From assembly GCA_021786385.1 (NCBI GenBank), contig JAJYNJ010000057.1, positions 1 to 48,817 of the forward strand: 48,817 nt of DNA. Direction: 5' to 3'. Made by a program: the position numbers and the translations under genes. The notes under the pieces are model-generated. The model saw only the letters and a list, made by a program, of their open reading frames with translations, made no database searches and was not told the origin of the DNA. Each line of letters opens with the position of its first letter. Positions within the stretch are counted from its first letter, which is position 1. This stretch comes from Chloroflexota bacterium (GTDB lineage Bacteria; Chloroflexota; Limnocylindria; Limnocylindrales; CSP1-4). Below are positions 1 through 7,064 of this stretch, piece after piece.

Positions 1-2
1 AG

Positions 3-182
3 CCAGGGGCCCTCATCGTCGGGCGGACGGGAGGGATGCTGGCCGACACCGAGTGGCTCACGCTGCGCGCCCTCGCGCGGGAGGCCGAGCTCTCGCTGCG
101 CAACGCGCAGTTGCACGCGCAGGAGCATGCCCAGGTGGCCCAGCTGCGCCAGTTCGAGGAAGCCCGCCGCTCGTTCTTCTCG
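3..182 (+). pseudogene. C-terminal fragment of a GAF-domain sensor protein, truncated
   Basis: The frame is open from the left edge and reads the end of a GAF domain: a strand ending in a glycine pair, then a helix with the typical ALAREAELSLRNAQLH pattern, followed by a linker helix ending in EEARRSFFS. In sensor histidine kinases this linker normally runs straight into the HExxTPL dimerisation helix. Here the match stops after FFS (about position 182) and the frame continues as unrelated low-complexity sequence to a stop at 357-359, over the end of the converging gene on the minus strand. I infer a truncated kinase or GAF-containing regulator. A deletion or rearrangement at about 182 is likely. 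Most of the gene lies outside the window. Confidence 0.5.
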
Positions 183-202
183 GCCGGCGCCCCACGTGGC
201 GG

Positions 203-1315
203 CTACCGCTGCCACACCTCGCCGCTGGTCAGCGCGCGCAGGGTGCCCACGCTCACCACCAGCCAGAAGGCGAGGAGCAGCACGAACAGACCGACCGACG
301 TCGCCTCCAGGAACCCGAGGTGCCAGCTGCGCGCGAGCGCCAAGGTGCTGGCGGTGTAGGCCCCGAGCGGGAACGTGAAGCCCCACCATCCCAGTCCGTA
401 GGACAGCTCTCCGCGGCGCAGGTACGCCGCCAGCAGCAGGATCGCCGAGGCCAGCCACCAGAGGCCAAAGCCCCACAGCGCGGCCGCGGTCAGCGATGAA
501 AGCTGTGCCACGATCGGTGCCATGGGACCCCACAGCGGTGCGCCCGCCTGGGCAGTGCGCAGCAGGACCAGGCTGCCCACGCCGATCGGACCCAGGCCGA
601 TCCAGAGCGACGGTGCCAGCGGGGCTGCGGGCAGGGGGTGAAAGATCAGCCGGTCGTAGAGGAGCGAGGCGACCAGCACGAACAAGACGAACCCCATCCC
701 CCAGAACGCGTAGGCGCCGAAGAGCAGCGCGGCCGCGTCCTCGCGCCCCACGCGCGGCATCAGCGGGAGCAGGGCGAGAGGAACCACGATGTTGACCACG
801 GGCGGAATGAACCACGCCCCGTTCGCCAGCTCGGGTCCCACCGGGTGCGTGATGAAGAGCAGGTGGGCGAAGAGCACGCTGACCACGAAGGCCAGCACCA
901 GGCCCAGCGCGGCCAGGATTCCCACCGTCCAGGCGACATCCCTCGGGGCACCCACTGATGGCCCGATGGTCGCGATCCCCACGGCCAGGACGAGGATGCC
1001 GCCGGGGAACGTCCCGTAGAGCGCGCCGGCCACCGGGCTGCTCAGGTCCTGGCGGGCCGCGTCTGGGTGCTGGATCCAACGCGCGACGTAGGGGATCCCG
1101 AGCAGGATCCCGAGCACGGCCGAGAGCGCGACCATGGCCACGCCGAAGGCCCTGGCGAGATCGCCGAGGCCCGCGATCTGCCCCGGGTTCTGGTAGGCGA
1201 TGATCCCGACGATGGCGGTGCCCATGACGGCGCCGTACCAGCCGGGGTGGAACTCGCGCAGCTGCAGCGTGTGCGCGGCCTCCATGTCTTCCGCGGAGAA
1301 CAGGGTGATGGACAC
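203..1315 (-). CDS. TDT/SLAC1-family anion transporter (TehA-like)
   Basis: This 370-residue polytopic membrane protein has about ten hydrophobic segments. The N-terminal HPGWYGAVMGTA stretch and the TFPGG motif before the third segment are characteristic of the tellurite-resistance/dicarboxylate transporter (TDT) family, which includes TehA, the plant anion channel SLAC1 and the yeast sulfite exporter Ssu1. Start chosen is GTG at 1315, with GGAGGT seven bases upstream. The next genes in the same direction are a TauE/SafE permease, an FmdE-family protein and a DsrE-like protein. This makes sulfite or another small anion a reasonable substrate, but that is inference from neighbours. Malate and chloride are other options in the family. 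Confidence 0.85.
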   Translation of the reverse strand: MSITLFSAEDMEAAHTLQLREFHPGWYGAVMGTAIVGIIAYQNPGQIAGLGDLARAFGVAMVALSAVLGILLGIPYVARWIQHPDAARQDLSSPVAGALYGTFPGGILVLAVGIATIGPSVGAPRDVAWTVGILAALGLVLAFVVSVLFAHLLFITHPVGPELANGAWFIPPVVNIVVPLALLPLMPRVGREDAAALLFGAYAFWGMGFVLFVLVASLLYDRLIFHPLPAAPLAPSLWIGLGPIGVGSLVLLRTAQAGAPLWGPMAPIVAQLSSLTAAALWGFGLWWLASAILLLAAYLRRGELSYGLGWWGFTFPLGAYTASTLALARSWHLGFLEATSVGLFVLLLAFWLVVSVGTLRALTSGEVWQR

Positions 1316-1444
1316 GAAGAAACCTCCGGAGGGCTGACGAACGAACCGAGGAACCGGGTGGTCGTCAGGGTGGGGACGGGCACCCGGGACGCGCGGCGCA
1401 CCGTCGGGGCGCGGCCCGCACCTGCGGACGCATCGGGCGTCGCA

Positions 1445-2191
1445 TCACAGCAGATCCAGCGCCATCTTGAGCGCGATCACCCAGAGCAGGACCCCGATGA
1501 TCCGCTTGAGCTGGGCTCCCGTCAGCCGCGTCTGCATCACGTGCGACCCCGCCAGCGACCCTGCCCCGGCCAGCAGCGCCATGGTGAGCGTGAAGCGTGG
1601 GTCGATGCCGCCTAGGGCGGCGTGGCCGGCGAAGCCCGAGAGCGACGAGAAGAACACGGCGAGCGCCGTGGTGCCGGCCGCGACCTTGGGCTCCAGGCCG
1701 AGCCAGGTGAGACCGGGCAGGATGATGTTGCCGCCGCCGACGCCCAGCAGGCCCCCGAGGAACCCGGCCACGCCTCCCACCCCCGCGCCAACGCCGACCT
1801 CGGCGGTCCGGGACAGCGCGCGGCGGCTGGATCTGGCACGGTAGGAGAGCATCATCGCGCCGGCGAAGACGAGAAAGCCGACGAAGAGCGCCAGCAGCAC
1901 GCGCCGGTCGACGCTGGCGGTCAGGCGGGCACCGAATGGCGCCAGGGCCACCGCGGCCAGCAGCACCGGCACCCCCGCATGCCAGTCGATGAGCCGCCCC
2001 CGCCAGTAGGCGACCGTGGCCGCCGAGAGGCTGACCGCGTTCAGCAGCAGCGCCGTCGAGGTCGCCTGGCCCAGCGGCACGCCCAGGTAGTAGAAGAGCG
2101 GCACGAAGAGGAACGCGGCGCCCAGGCCGGCCATCGCCATGACGCCCGAGAAGACGAAGACGCTCGCCCCACCGACCGCGTAGAGCAGCAC
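1445..2191 (-). CDS. TauE/SafE (TSUP) family membrane permease
   Basis: The 248-residue protein has about eight hydrophobic helices arranged as two similar halves. The second half carries GGLLGVGGGNIILPGL (about residues 145-160), the hallmark glycine-rich motif of TauE/SafE permeases; the first half has a weaker version near residues 17-30. Family members export sulfite, sulfoacetate or related organosulfonates. Start is GTG at 2191, 20 bases after the end of the FmdE-family gene, so the two are probably co-transcribed. A decayed copy of this FmdE-TauE pair lies at 47745-48048, and a stub of another TSUP protein at 6675-6851. Substrate is not determinable from sequence. Confidence 0.9.
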   Translation of the reverse strand: MLLYAVGGASVFVFSGVMAMAGLGAAFLFVPLFYYLGVPLGQATSTALLLNAVSLSAATVAYWRGRLIDWHAGVPVLLAAVALAPFGARLTASVDRRVLLALFVGFLVFAGAMMLSYRARSSRRALSRTAEVGVGAGVGGVAGFLGGLLGVGGGNIILPGLTWLGLEPKVAAGTTALAVFFSSLSGFAGHAALGGIDPRFTLTMALLAGAGSLAGSHVMQTRLTGAQLKRIIGVLLWVIALKMALDLL

Positions 2192-2210
2192 GGTTCGAAC
2201 AGCCTCGCAC

Positions 2211-2813
2211 TCAGCGCGGATAGCCCGAACAGGCCGCGCACACGAGCCGCCCCTCCGCCACGCGGAGGTACGGCTCGGCGACGAGCTCGCCGCAGGATGG
2301 GCAGACCGCGAAGCGGACCACTTCCTCGGGCTCGCTCCACGTGCGGAGCTCGACCGGGCCGACGGTCATGATCTCGTCTGCCGGCGCGTCCCAGATCAGG
2401 TGCACCACCTCCATCTGTTCCTCGTCGGGGATCTGCGAGGCCGGCACGCCCGCGGCACGCTTCTGCATGAAGGAGGTTGCGCGGATCTTCGGCTGGAGGG
2501 TGGGCCGGTACGCGACCCGGACGGCTCGTCGGGCGCCCTTGTCGACCAGGGTGACCGCAAACTTCCCCTCCCCCGACTTCTCGATGTTGCCCTTGCCGAA
2601 GGTGCACCCAGTGGTGAACTGGATCCCGTCGCCGAAGCACATCCCGCCGTGGTAGTCGCCGGTCTCGATGATCGCGTGCAGCTCCTTGGCGCCGGCGCGC
2701 GTGACGCCCAGCTCCCGCATCGCGGCCAGGCCCAGCCGCACGCCGGCCGTGCTGGCCCAGCACTTGTGGCCGTGGAAGGCCAGGGCCTGGTTCAGGATCT
2801 CTGCATCGTCCAT
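2211..2813 (-). CDS. FmdE-family protein with C-terminal zinc ribbon
   Basis: The 200-residue protein matches the FmdE (formylmethanofuran dehydrogenase subunit E) family: an FHGHKC motif at residues 13-18, a conserved Cys at 59, and TGCTFGKGN at residues 68-76. The C-terminus is a treble-clef or ribbon with Cys171/Cys174 and Cys192/Cys195. In methanogens FmdE accompanies the molybdenum or tungsten formylmethanofuran dehydrogenase, but no other Fmd/Fwd subunit is present here. A role in metal or thiol handling is more likely than methanogenesis. It is followed after 20 bases by the TauE permease and preceded by a DsrE-like gene, suggesting one operon with a sulfur theme (inference). Confidence 0.85.
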   Translation of the reverse strand: MDDAEILNQALAFHGHKCWASTAGVRLGLAAMRELGVTRAGAKELHAIIETGDYHGGMCFGDGIQFTTGCTFGKGNIEKSGEGKFAVTLVDKGARRAVRVAYRPTLQPKIRATSFMQKRAAGVPASQIPDEEQMEVVHLIWDAPADEIMTVGPVELRTWSEPEEVVRFAVCPSCGELVAEPYLRVAEGRLVCAACSGYPR

Positions 2814-2831
2814 GGATCGTTTCCCCGGTGG

Positions 2832-3215
2832 CTAGTAGACGAGGACGTGGGGGGCCGAGCTCAGCTCGAGGAGGAAGCGCCCGGCGGCGACCACCTCGGC
2901 GTTCTCGACGAGCTGCGAGGCGGCGTCGATGCCGCGCTTGTTGACGCCGAGCGGGCAGGCCAGCAGCCGCCCTCCGAGCTCGCGGTAGTCGGCCAGCGGC
3001 TTCGACAGGGGCGGGTAGCCGTCGACGGCGACGCGGGTCGCGTCGCTCAGCAGCGCCAGGGTCCCCGTCAGCAGGCCGCCTCCGGCCCCCAAGACGAGGA
3101 TGCGCAGCGCGAACAGCAGCGCGAACAGCAGCCTCGGCGACGGCTTGCCGTGTGCGACGGCCTGAGCATGCAGCGTAGGGCTCGCGACAGCCGAGGTCGG
3201 GGAGGTGGCGTTCAT
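2832..3215 (-). CDS. DsrE-like small protein, atypical N-terminus
   Basis: The last 70 of 127 residues fit the DsrE/DsrF-like fold: a predicted strand ending in TRVAVDGY, then a LADYRELGGRLLACPLGV segment where family members have an active-site or structural cysteine, then NKRGID and ENAEVVAAGR. DsrE proteins carry or transfer sulfur in the cytoplasm. The first 55 residues are less typical. The conserved family start (a strand plus a Gly/Pro-rich loop) is replaced by an Ala/Leu-rich stretch encoded by a short direct repeat of ctgctgttcgcg, so an internal frameshift or local duplication is possible. Start is ATG at 3215 without a strong ribosome-binding site. It precedes the FmdE-family gene by 18 bases. 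Confidence 0.6.
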   Translation of the reverse strand: MNATSPTSAVASPTLHAQAVAHGKPSPRLLFALLFALRILVLGAGGGLLTGTLALLSDATRVAVDGYPPLSKPLADYRELGGRLLACPLGVNKRGIDAASQLVENAEVVAAGRFLLELSSAPHVLVY

Positions 3216-3239
3216 TGAGGATGCCGCTCTGCATACGGA

Positions 3240-3279
3240 GGCGGGGAGGCGTAGGGCGCGATGCCTTTGCCTCCCCGCC
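3240..3279. other. 11-bp perfect stem-loop upstream of the DsrE-like gene
   Basis: Positions 3240-3250 (GGCGGGGAGGC) and 3269-3279 are perfectly complementary, leaving an 18-base loop. The structure lies in the 341-base gap between the divergent DsrE-like gene (start 3215) and the proton ATPase (start 3557), so it would sit in the 5' leader of the minus-strand operon or act at the DNA level. There is no T-run, so it is not a typical intrinsic terminator. I could not match the loop to a known riboswitch class. Apart from this and promoter-like sequence near 3340-3375 (an ACTGTGACA element), I see nothing else in the gap. Confidence 0.5.
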
Positions 3280-3556
3280 GGTTCGTTCGTCGTGGCGACG
3301 GCCCCGGCCGGCCAGCGGGGCAGGCCCGGCGGTGCTCATGCCGTCAACATCTCAGGCGCAACTGTGACAAGGTCGGCTGAGGCGCGCCTGGGTCGCGCGG
3401 CCCGTTGTCGCAGGGCCGGATGGCCCGCGCCGCCCCGGTTGCCTGCACGTTCTCTCCCCGTTGCACGGCACCGGGGCTCGGCGGGGCGCATCATCCATGC
3501 GCGGCCTCGCTGCTGTGTCGAACGTGTGGAACCTCCGGCTGGACTGAGGGACTTCG

Positions 3557-5929
3557 ATGGGAACGGTTGACTCTGCGTCGGTCAGCACCGCCGTCGTGAC
3601 GCCCGCGACCGCCGCCCTGACCGGCCTCTCGAGCAAGGAGGCCGCGCGTCTCCTTCTCCAGCACGGTCCCAATACGACCCCCGAACAACACGTGTCGACC
3701 GTGCGCCTGCTGATCGGCAAGCTCTGGGCCCCGGTCCCGTGGATGCTCGAGGTGACCATCGCCCTCGAGCTCGGCCTGGGCAAGACGCTCGAGGCGGTCG
3801 TGGTCGCGGCGTTGCTGCTCTTCAATGCGCTCGTCAGCTGGGTGCAGGAGAGCCGCGCCCAGGAAGCACTCTCGCTGCTCCGCAAGCGCCTGAGCGTGGT
3901 GGCGCGTGTCCTGCGGGATGGCGCCTGGCAGCGCCTTCCGGCGCAGGAGCTGGTGCCCGGGGACGTGGTCCACCTGCGGGTGGGGGACGTGGTGCCCGCC
4001 GACGTCGCGCTCGCCGACGGGCTGCTCGAAGTCGACCAGTCGGCCCTGACCGGCGAGTCCCTGCCGGTCGAGGTCGGCGAGGGTCACGCGGTGTACGCGG
4101 GCAGCACGGTGACCCGCGGCGAGGCAACCGGCACGGTCACCGCGACCGGCGGTGGGACGTATTTCGGGCACACCGCCGAACTCGTCCGGACGGCCCGAAC
4201 TGCCAGCCACCTGGAGGCGGTCGTCACGCGGATCGTGCGCGCGCTGGTCGCGCTCGACCTCGCGCTCACGGTCCTGGTGGTGGGGATCGGCCTGGCCAGT
4301 CACGGAACGGTCACTGAGATGCTCTCCTTCGGGGTGGTCCTGCTGCTTGCCTCGGTCCCCGTCGCGCTGCCTGCCACGTTCGCGCTGGCCGGGGCCCTCG
4401 GCGCCCACGAGCTGGCCGAACGCGGGGTCCTCACCACGCGGCTGTCCGCCATCGAGGAGGCAGCCGGCATGGACGTGGCCTGCACCGACAAGACGGGCAC
4501 CATCACGCTCAACCAGCTCGCCCTGTCGGAGACGGTCGCCTACCCACCCGAGACCCAGGCCACGCTGCTCGCCCTCGCCTGCCAGGCGTCGGACGAGGCC
4601 ACCCAGGACCCCATCGACCTGGCCATCCTGGCCGGCGCTGGGGCGGCGGGGATCGACCTGTCCGCCATACGCCGGGTCGCCTTCACGCCGTTCGCGCCCG
4701 AGACCAAGATCTCGGAGGCGCGCGTCGAGATGGCGGGGACCACGCGTCGCGTGGTGAAGGGTGCGCCACCGGTGGTCGCGACGCTCTGCGCCGACCCCCC
4801 GGCGTCCCTCGAGAGGGACCTGGAGTCGATGGCGGAGCGCGGGCTGCGGGTGCTCGCGGTCGCGGCCGGCGAGGCGGAGCGGCTGCAGCTGGTTGGTCTG
4901 GTGGGGCTGCAGGACCCGCCGCGGCCGGAATCTCGCGCGCTGGTCGCCAGTCTGGAGGGGCTCGGACTGCGCGTGATCATGATCACCGGGGACACCCTGC
5001 CCACCGCCCGGGCGATGGCCGCGGAGGTGGGCCTCGAAGGTTCGGCCTGCGAGGCCGCCGAGATCCGGGAACGTGCGCTCCCGCCCACCTGCGCGGTGCT
5101 CGCCGACGTGCTTCCGGAGGACAAGTTCGACCTGGTCCGCCGGTTGCAGGAGCAGGGCCACGTCGTGGGCATGACGGGCGACGGGGTGAACGACGCACCC
5201 GCCCTCAGGCAGGCGGAGGTCGGGATCGCGGTGGCGAACGCGACCGACGTCGCCCGCGCGGCAGCCAGCATCGTGCTGACGCAGCCGGGCCTGGGGGATG
5301 TCGTGGCCGCCATCGAGCTCAGCCGGCGGATCTACCAGCGCATGCTGACTTACGCGCTGAACTCCAGCATCAAGAAGCTCGAGGTGCCGGTCTTCCTGAG
5401 CCTGGTCTTCCTGGCCACCGGCCGCATTGCGCTGAGCCCGCTGCTGATGGTGCTGCTGCTCTTCGCCAACGACTTCGCGACCATGGCCATCACCACCGAC
5501 CGGGCGCCATCGTCGCGCCGGCCCAACCGCTGGGCGGTCCAGCCGTTGCTGCTGGGCGCGCTCGGGGTCGCGCTGCCATCGCTCGCGTTGACGCTTGCCG
5601 TCTTCTGGGCGGGCGGTGCTGTGCTCGGCCTGGATGCGGTTCGCCTCCAAACGCTCGCCTTCGTGACGCTGGCCGTTGGCAGCCAGGCGACCGTCTACCT
5701 GGTGCGCGAGCCACGTCGGCTCTGGAGTTCGCGGCCGGGCCCCTGGCTCACGGCGGCCTCAGCGGGGGCGATCCTGGCCGTGGCCGCGCTGGCCGGTGCC
5801 GGCTGGCTGATGGCGCCGCTCAGCCCGGTGGTCGTGGCGGCGGTGCTTGCGGCCGTGGGACTCTGGGCGGTGCTGATCGACTGGTTCAAGGTGCGGCTCT
5901 TCGGACGGCTGGGCCTGCACGTGGTATAG
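3557..5929 (+). CDS. P3A-type plasma-membrane proton-efflux ATPase
   Basis: This 790-residue P-type ATPase has the full set of motifs: TGES in the actuator domain (residues 165-168), the phosphorylation motif DKTGT with Asp311, MTGDGVNDAPAL in the hinge, and then ATDVARAAASIVLTQPGL. That last signature, together with the compact length and lack of N-terminal metal-binding domains, places it with H+-exporting P3A pumps rather than Ca2+ or heavy-metal pumps. About ten membrane helices are predicted. The LLFANDFATMAITTD stretch in the late helices resembles the proton-pathway helix of this class. Start is ATG at 3557 after a GAGGG site. It converges on the universal stress protein gene. Mg2+ transport is a less likely alternative. 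Confidence 0.9.
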   Translation: MGTVDSASVSTAVVTPATAALTGLSSKEAARLLLQHGPNTTPEQHVSTVRLLIGKLWAPVPWMLEVTIALELGLGKTLEAVVVAALLLFNALVSWVQESRAQEALSLLRKRLSVVARVLRDGAWQRLPAQELVPGDVVHLRVGDVVPADVALADGLLEVDQSALTGESLPVEVGEGHAVYAGSTVTRGEATGTVTATGGGTYFGHTAELVRTARTASHLEAVVTRIVRALVALDLALTVLVVGIGLASHGTVTEMLSFGVVLLLASVPVALPATFALAGALGAHELAERGVLTTRLSAIEEAAGMDVACTDKTGTITLNQLALSETVAYPPETQATLLALACQASDEATQDPIDLAILAGAGAAGIDLSAIRRVAFTPFAPETKISEARVEMAGTTRRVVKGAPPVVATLCADPPASLERDLESMAERGLRVLAVAAGEAERLQLVGLVGLQDPPRPESRALVASLEGLGLRVIMITGDTLPTARAMAAEVGLEGSACEAAEIRERALPPTCAVLADVLPEDKFDLVRRLQEQGHVVGMTGDGVNDAPALRQAEVGIAVANATDVARAAASIVLTQPGLGDVVAAIELSRRIYQRMLTYALNSSIKKLEVPVFLSLVFLATGRIALSPLLMVLLLFANDFATMAITTDRAPSSRRPNRWAVQPLLLGALGVALPSLALTLAVFWAGGAVLGLDAVRLQTLAFVTLAVGSQATVYLVREPRRLWSSRPGPWLTAASAGAILAVAALAGAGWLMAPLSPVVVAAVLAAVGLWAVLIDWFKVRLFGRLGLHVV

Positions 5930-5930
5930 C

Positions 5931-5977
5931 CGGCTCCGGCGGCCAGAGCACCGGGCAGGGTCAGGCAGCCGGAGCCG
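5931..5977. terminator. Hairpin between convergent ATPase and stress-protein genes
   Basis: Positions 5931-5940 (CGGCTCCGGC) pair perfectly with 5968-5977 across a 27-base loop. The structure begins two bases after the proton ATPase stop and overlaps the last codons of the converging stress-protein gene. It has no T-run, so termination is inferred from position rather than from a canonical signal. Confidence 0.4.
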
Positions 5978-6431
5978 CGTCGTCCGACGCGCGCAGCAGC
6001 AGTACCGGCACCGTCGCGCGGCGGATCACGCCTTCGGCCACGCTGCCCAGGATGAGGTGCGCCAGGCCGTGGCGCCCGTGGGTGCCCATCACGATCAGGC
6101 CGGCGCCCCAGCGGTCCGCTTCCGCGAGAATCTCGGCGGCCGGGTCGTCCACGTCGGTCTCGAGCATGACCGACTCGGCGGCGATACCTGCGGTGCGCGC
6201 CTCTGCCAGGGCGGCATCGAGGATGCGGGCCCCCGACTCACGGAGCGCGGCATCCATGGTGTCGTAGTTGATGAACGCCATCTCGGCCCACGGCGCCAGC
6301 GCCACGCCGAGGTCGATCACGTGGGCGACCTTGAGGGCCGCGTGCTGGTCCGAGGCCAGTCGGAGGGCCTCCCGGTATGCCCGGGTCGAAGGCCCGCTGC
6401 CGTCGACCGCGGCCAGGATTCGATCGTACAT
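5961..6431 (-). CDS. Universal stress protein (UspA family)
   Basis: The 156-residue single-domain Usp begins MYDRILAAVDGS. It ends with the ATP-binding signature G-2x-G-9x-G-S (MGTHGRHGLAHLILGS) followed by VPVLLLR, as in ATP-binding members of the family. Start is ATG at 6431 with GGAGGA seven bases upstream; the frame stays open further but without homology. It is convergent with the proton ATPase. Usp proteins are cytoplasmic and respond to energy or oxidative stress; no specific partner is indicated here. Confidence 0.92.
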   Translation of the reverse strand: MYDRILAAVDGSGPSTRAYREALRLASDQHAALKVAHVIDLGVALAPWAEMAFINYDTMDAALRESGARILDAALAEARTAGIAAESVMLETDVDDPAAEILAEADRWGAGLIVMGTHGRHGLAHLILGSVAEGVIRRATVPVLLLRASDDAAPAA

Positions 6432-6674
6432 GGGGAGTCCTCCTTCTGCCGTCACCTCCGACGGTCTCCACACAAGACGTGGGCCACCATACAGCCGGGA
6501 CACGGGCGCCGGAACCACGCGCGTCCTCGCAGTCGCCCCCGGACGATGCGATCGACCACCGTCCGGCCAGGAGCGACAGTGCCACGAGCCATTGGCGGCC
6601 ATGTCTCGAGCGTGGGGCATCCGCCCTCGATCGCCGGTGCGAGCCCGAGGCTCGACCACGCAAGACGCGCCCGT

Positions 6675-6851
6675 TCACCCGGTGCCGCCGAGCGCAAGAT
6701 CGATGGCCCACGCGGCCAGCCCGGCCCTGAACACAACCAAAAGGTTCCAGCGGGCCATCCGCACGGCGACGAACGCCACCCCGAGCCCCAGCATCCCCGA
6801 CAGGAACGAGAGGCCGAACAGCAGCGCGGTGAGGATCGACAGCAGCACCAT
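6675..6851 (-). pseudogene. Truncated N-terminus of a second TauE/SafE permease
   Basis: A 58-codon frame starts at 6851. Its first 30 residues (LLFGLSFLSGMLGLGVAFVAV) look like the first TSUP helix with its glycine motif. The sequence then loses similarity and stops at 6675, so only about a fifth of a permease remains. No good ribosome-binding site precedes it. I read it as a deletion remnant; an authentic small membrane protein is the alternative. It sits in a 633-base gap between the stress-protein start (6431) and the end of argH (7065), in which I see no other coding signal. Confidence 0.4.
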
Positions 6852-7064
6852 CTCAGCACAAAGTGTGTCACGCGATGGTGAGATGTCAGAGGCGCAGACG
6901 GCATCGTGCCCACGGGCCGTCTGGCAGGGGCCGGGTCCGCGGTCGGAGACGCCACGTCGTCCCCAGGGACATTGGGCACCCCCGGGTCGTCGCTGCGTTC
7001 CCGGGGACCGCGTCGCCGACCGGGGCCACCAGCGGGGTGCTTGACGCCCCAGCTGGCAGAGCCG

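Noticed and set aside
2192-2210. GGTTCGAAC-like sequence suggesting a tRNA T-arm
   Set aside because: No acceptor stem, anticodon arm or D-arm can be built around it; it is just the junction between the FmdE and TauE genes.
2211-2813. Evidence of a methanogenesis or formylmethanofuran pathway
   Set aside because: Only an FmdE-family protein is present; no FmdA-D, Ftr, Mch or other C1 genes occur. FmdE-like proteins are widespread in non-methanogens.
3240-3279. Riboswitch in the leader of the DsrE-like gene
   Set aside because: There is a strong stem, but the loop shows no conserved core of a riboswitch class I know, so it is kept only as an unexplained hairpin.
3491-5650. A 719-codon open frame on the minus strand opposite the proton ATPase
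   Set aside because: It is rich in Arg/Gly/His/Gln with no family pattern, and lies wholly antisense to a gene with all P-type ATPase motifs. High GC makes such antisense frames open by chance.
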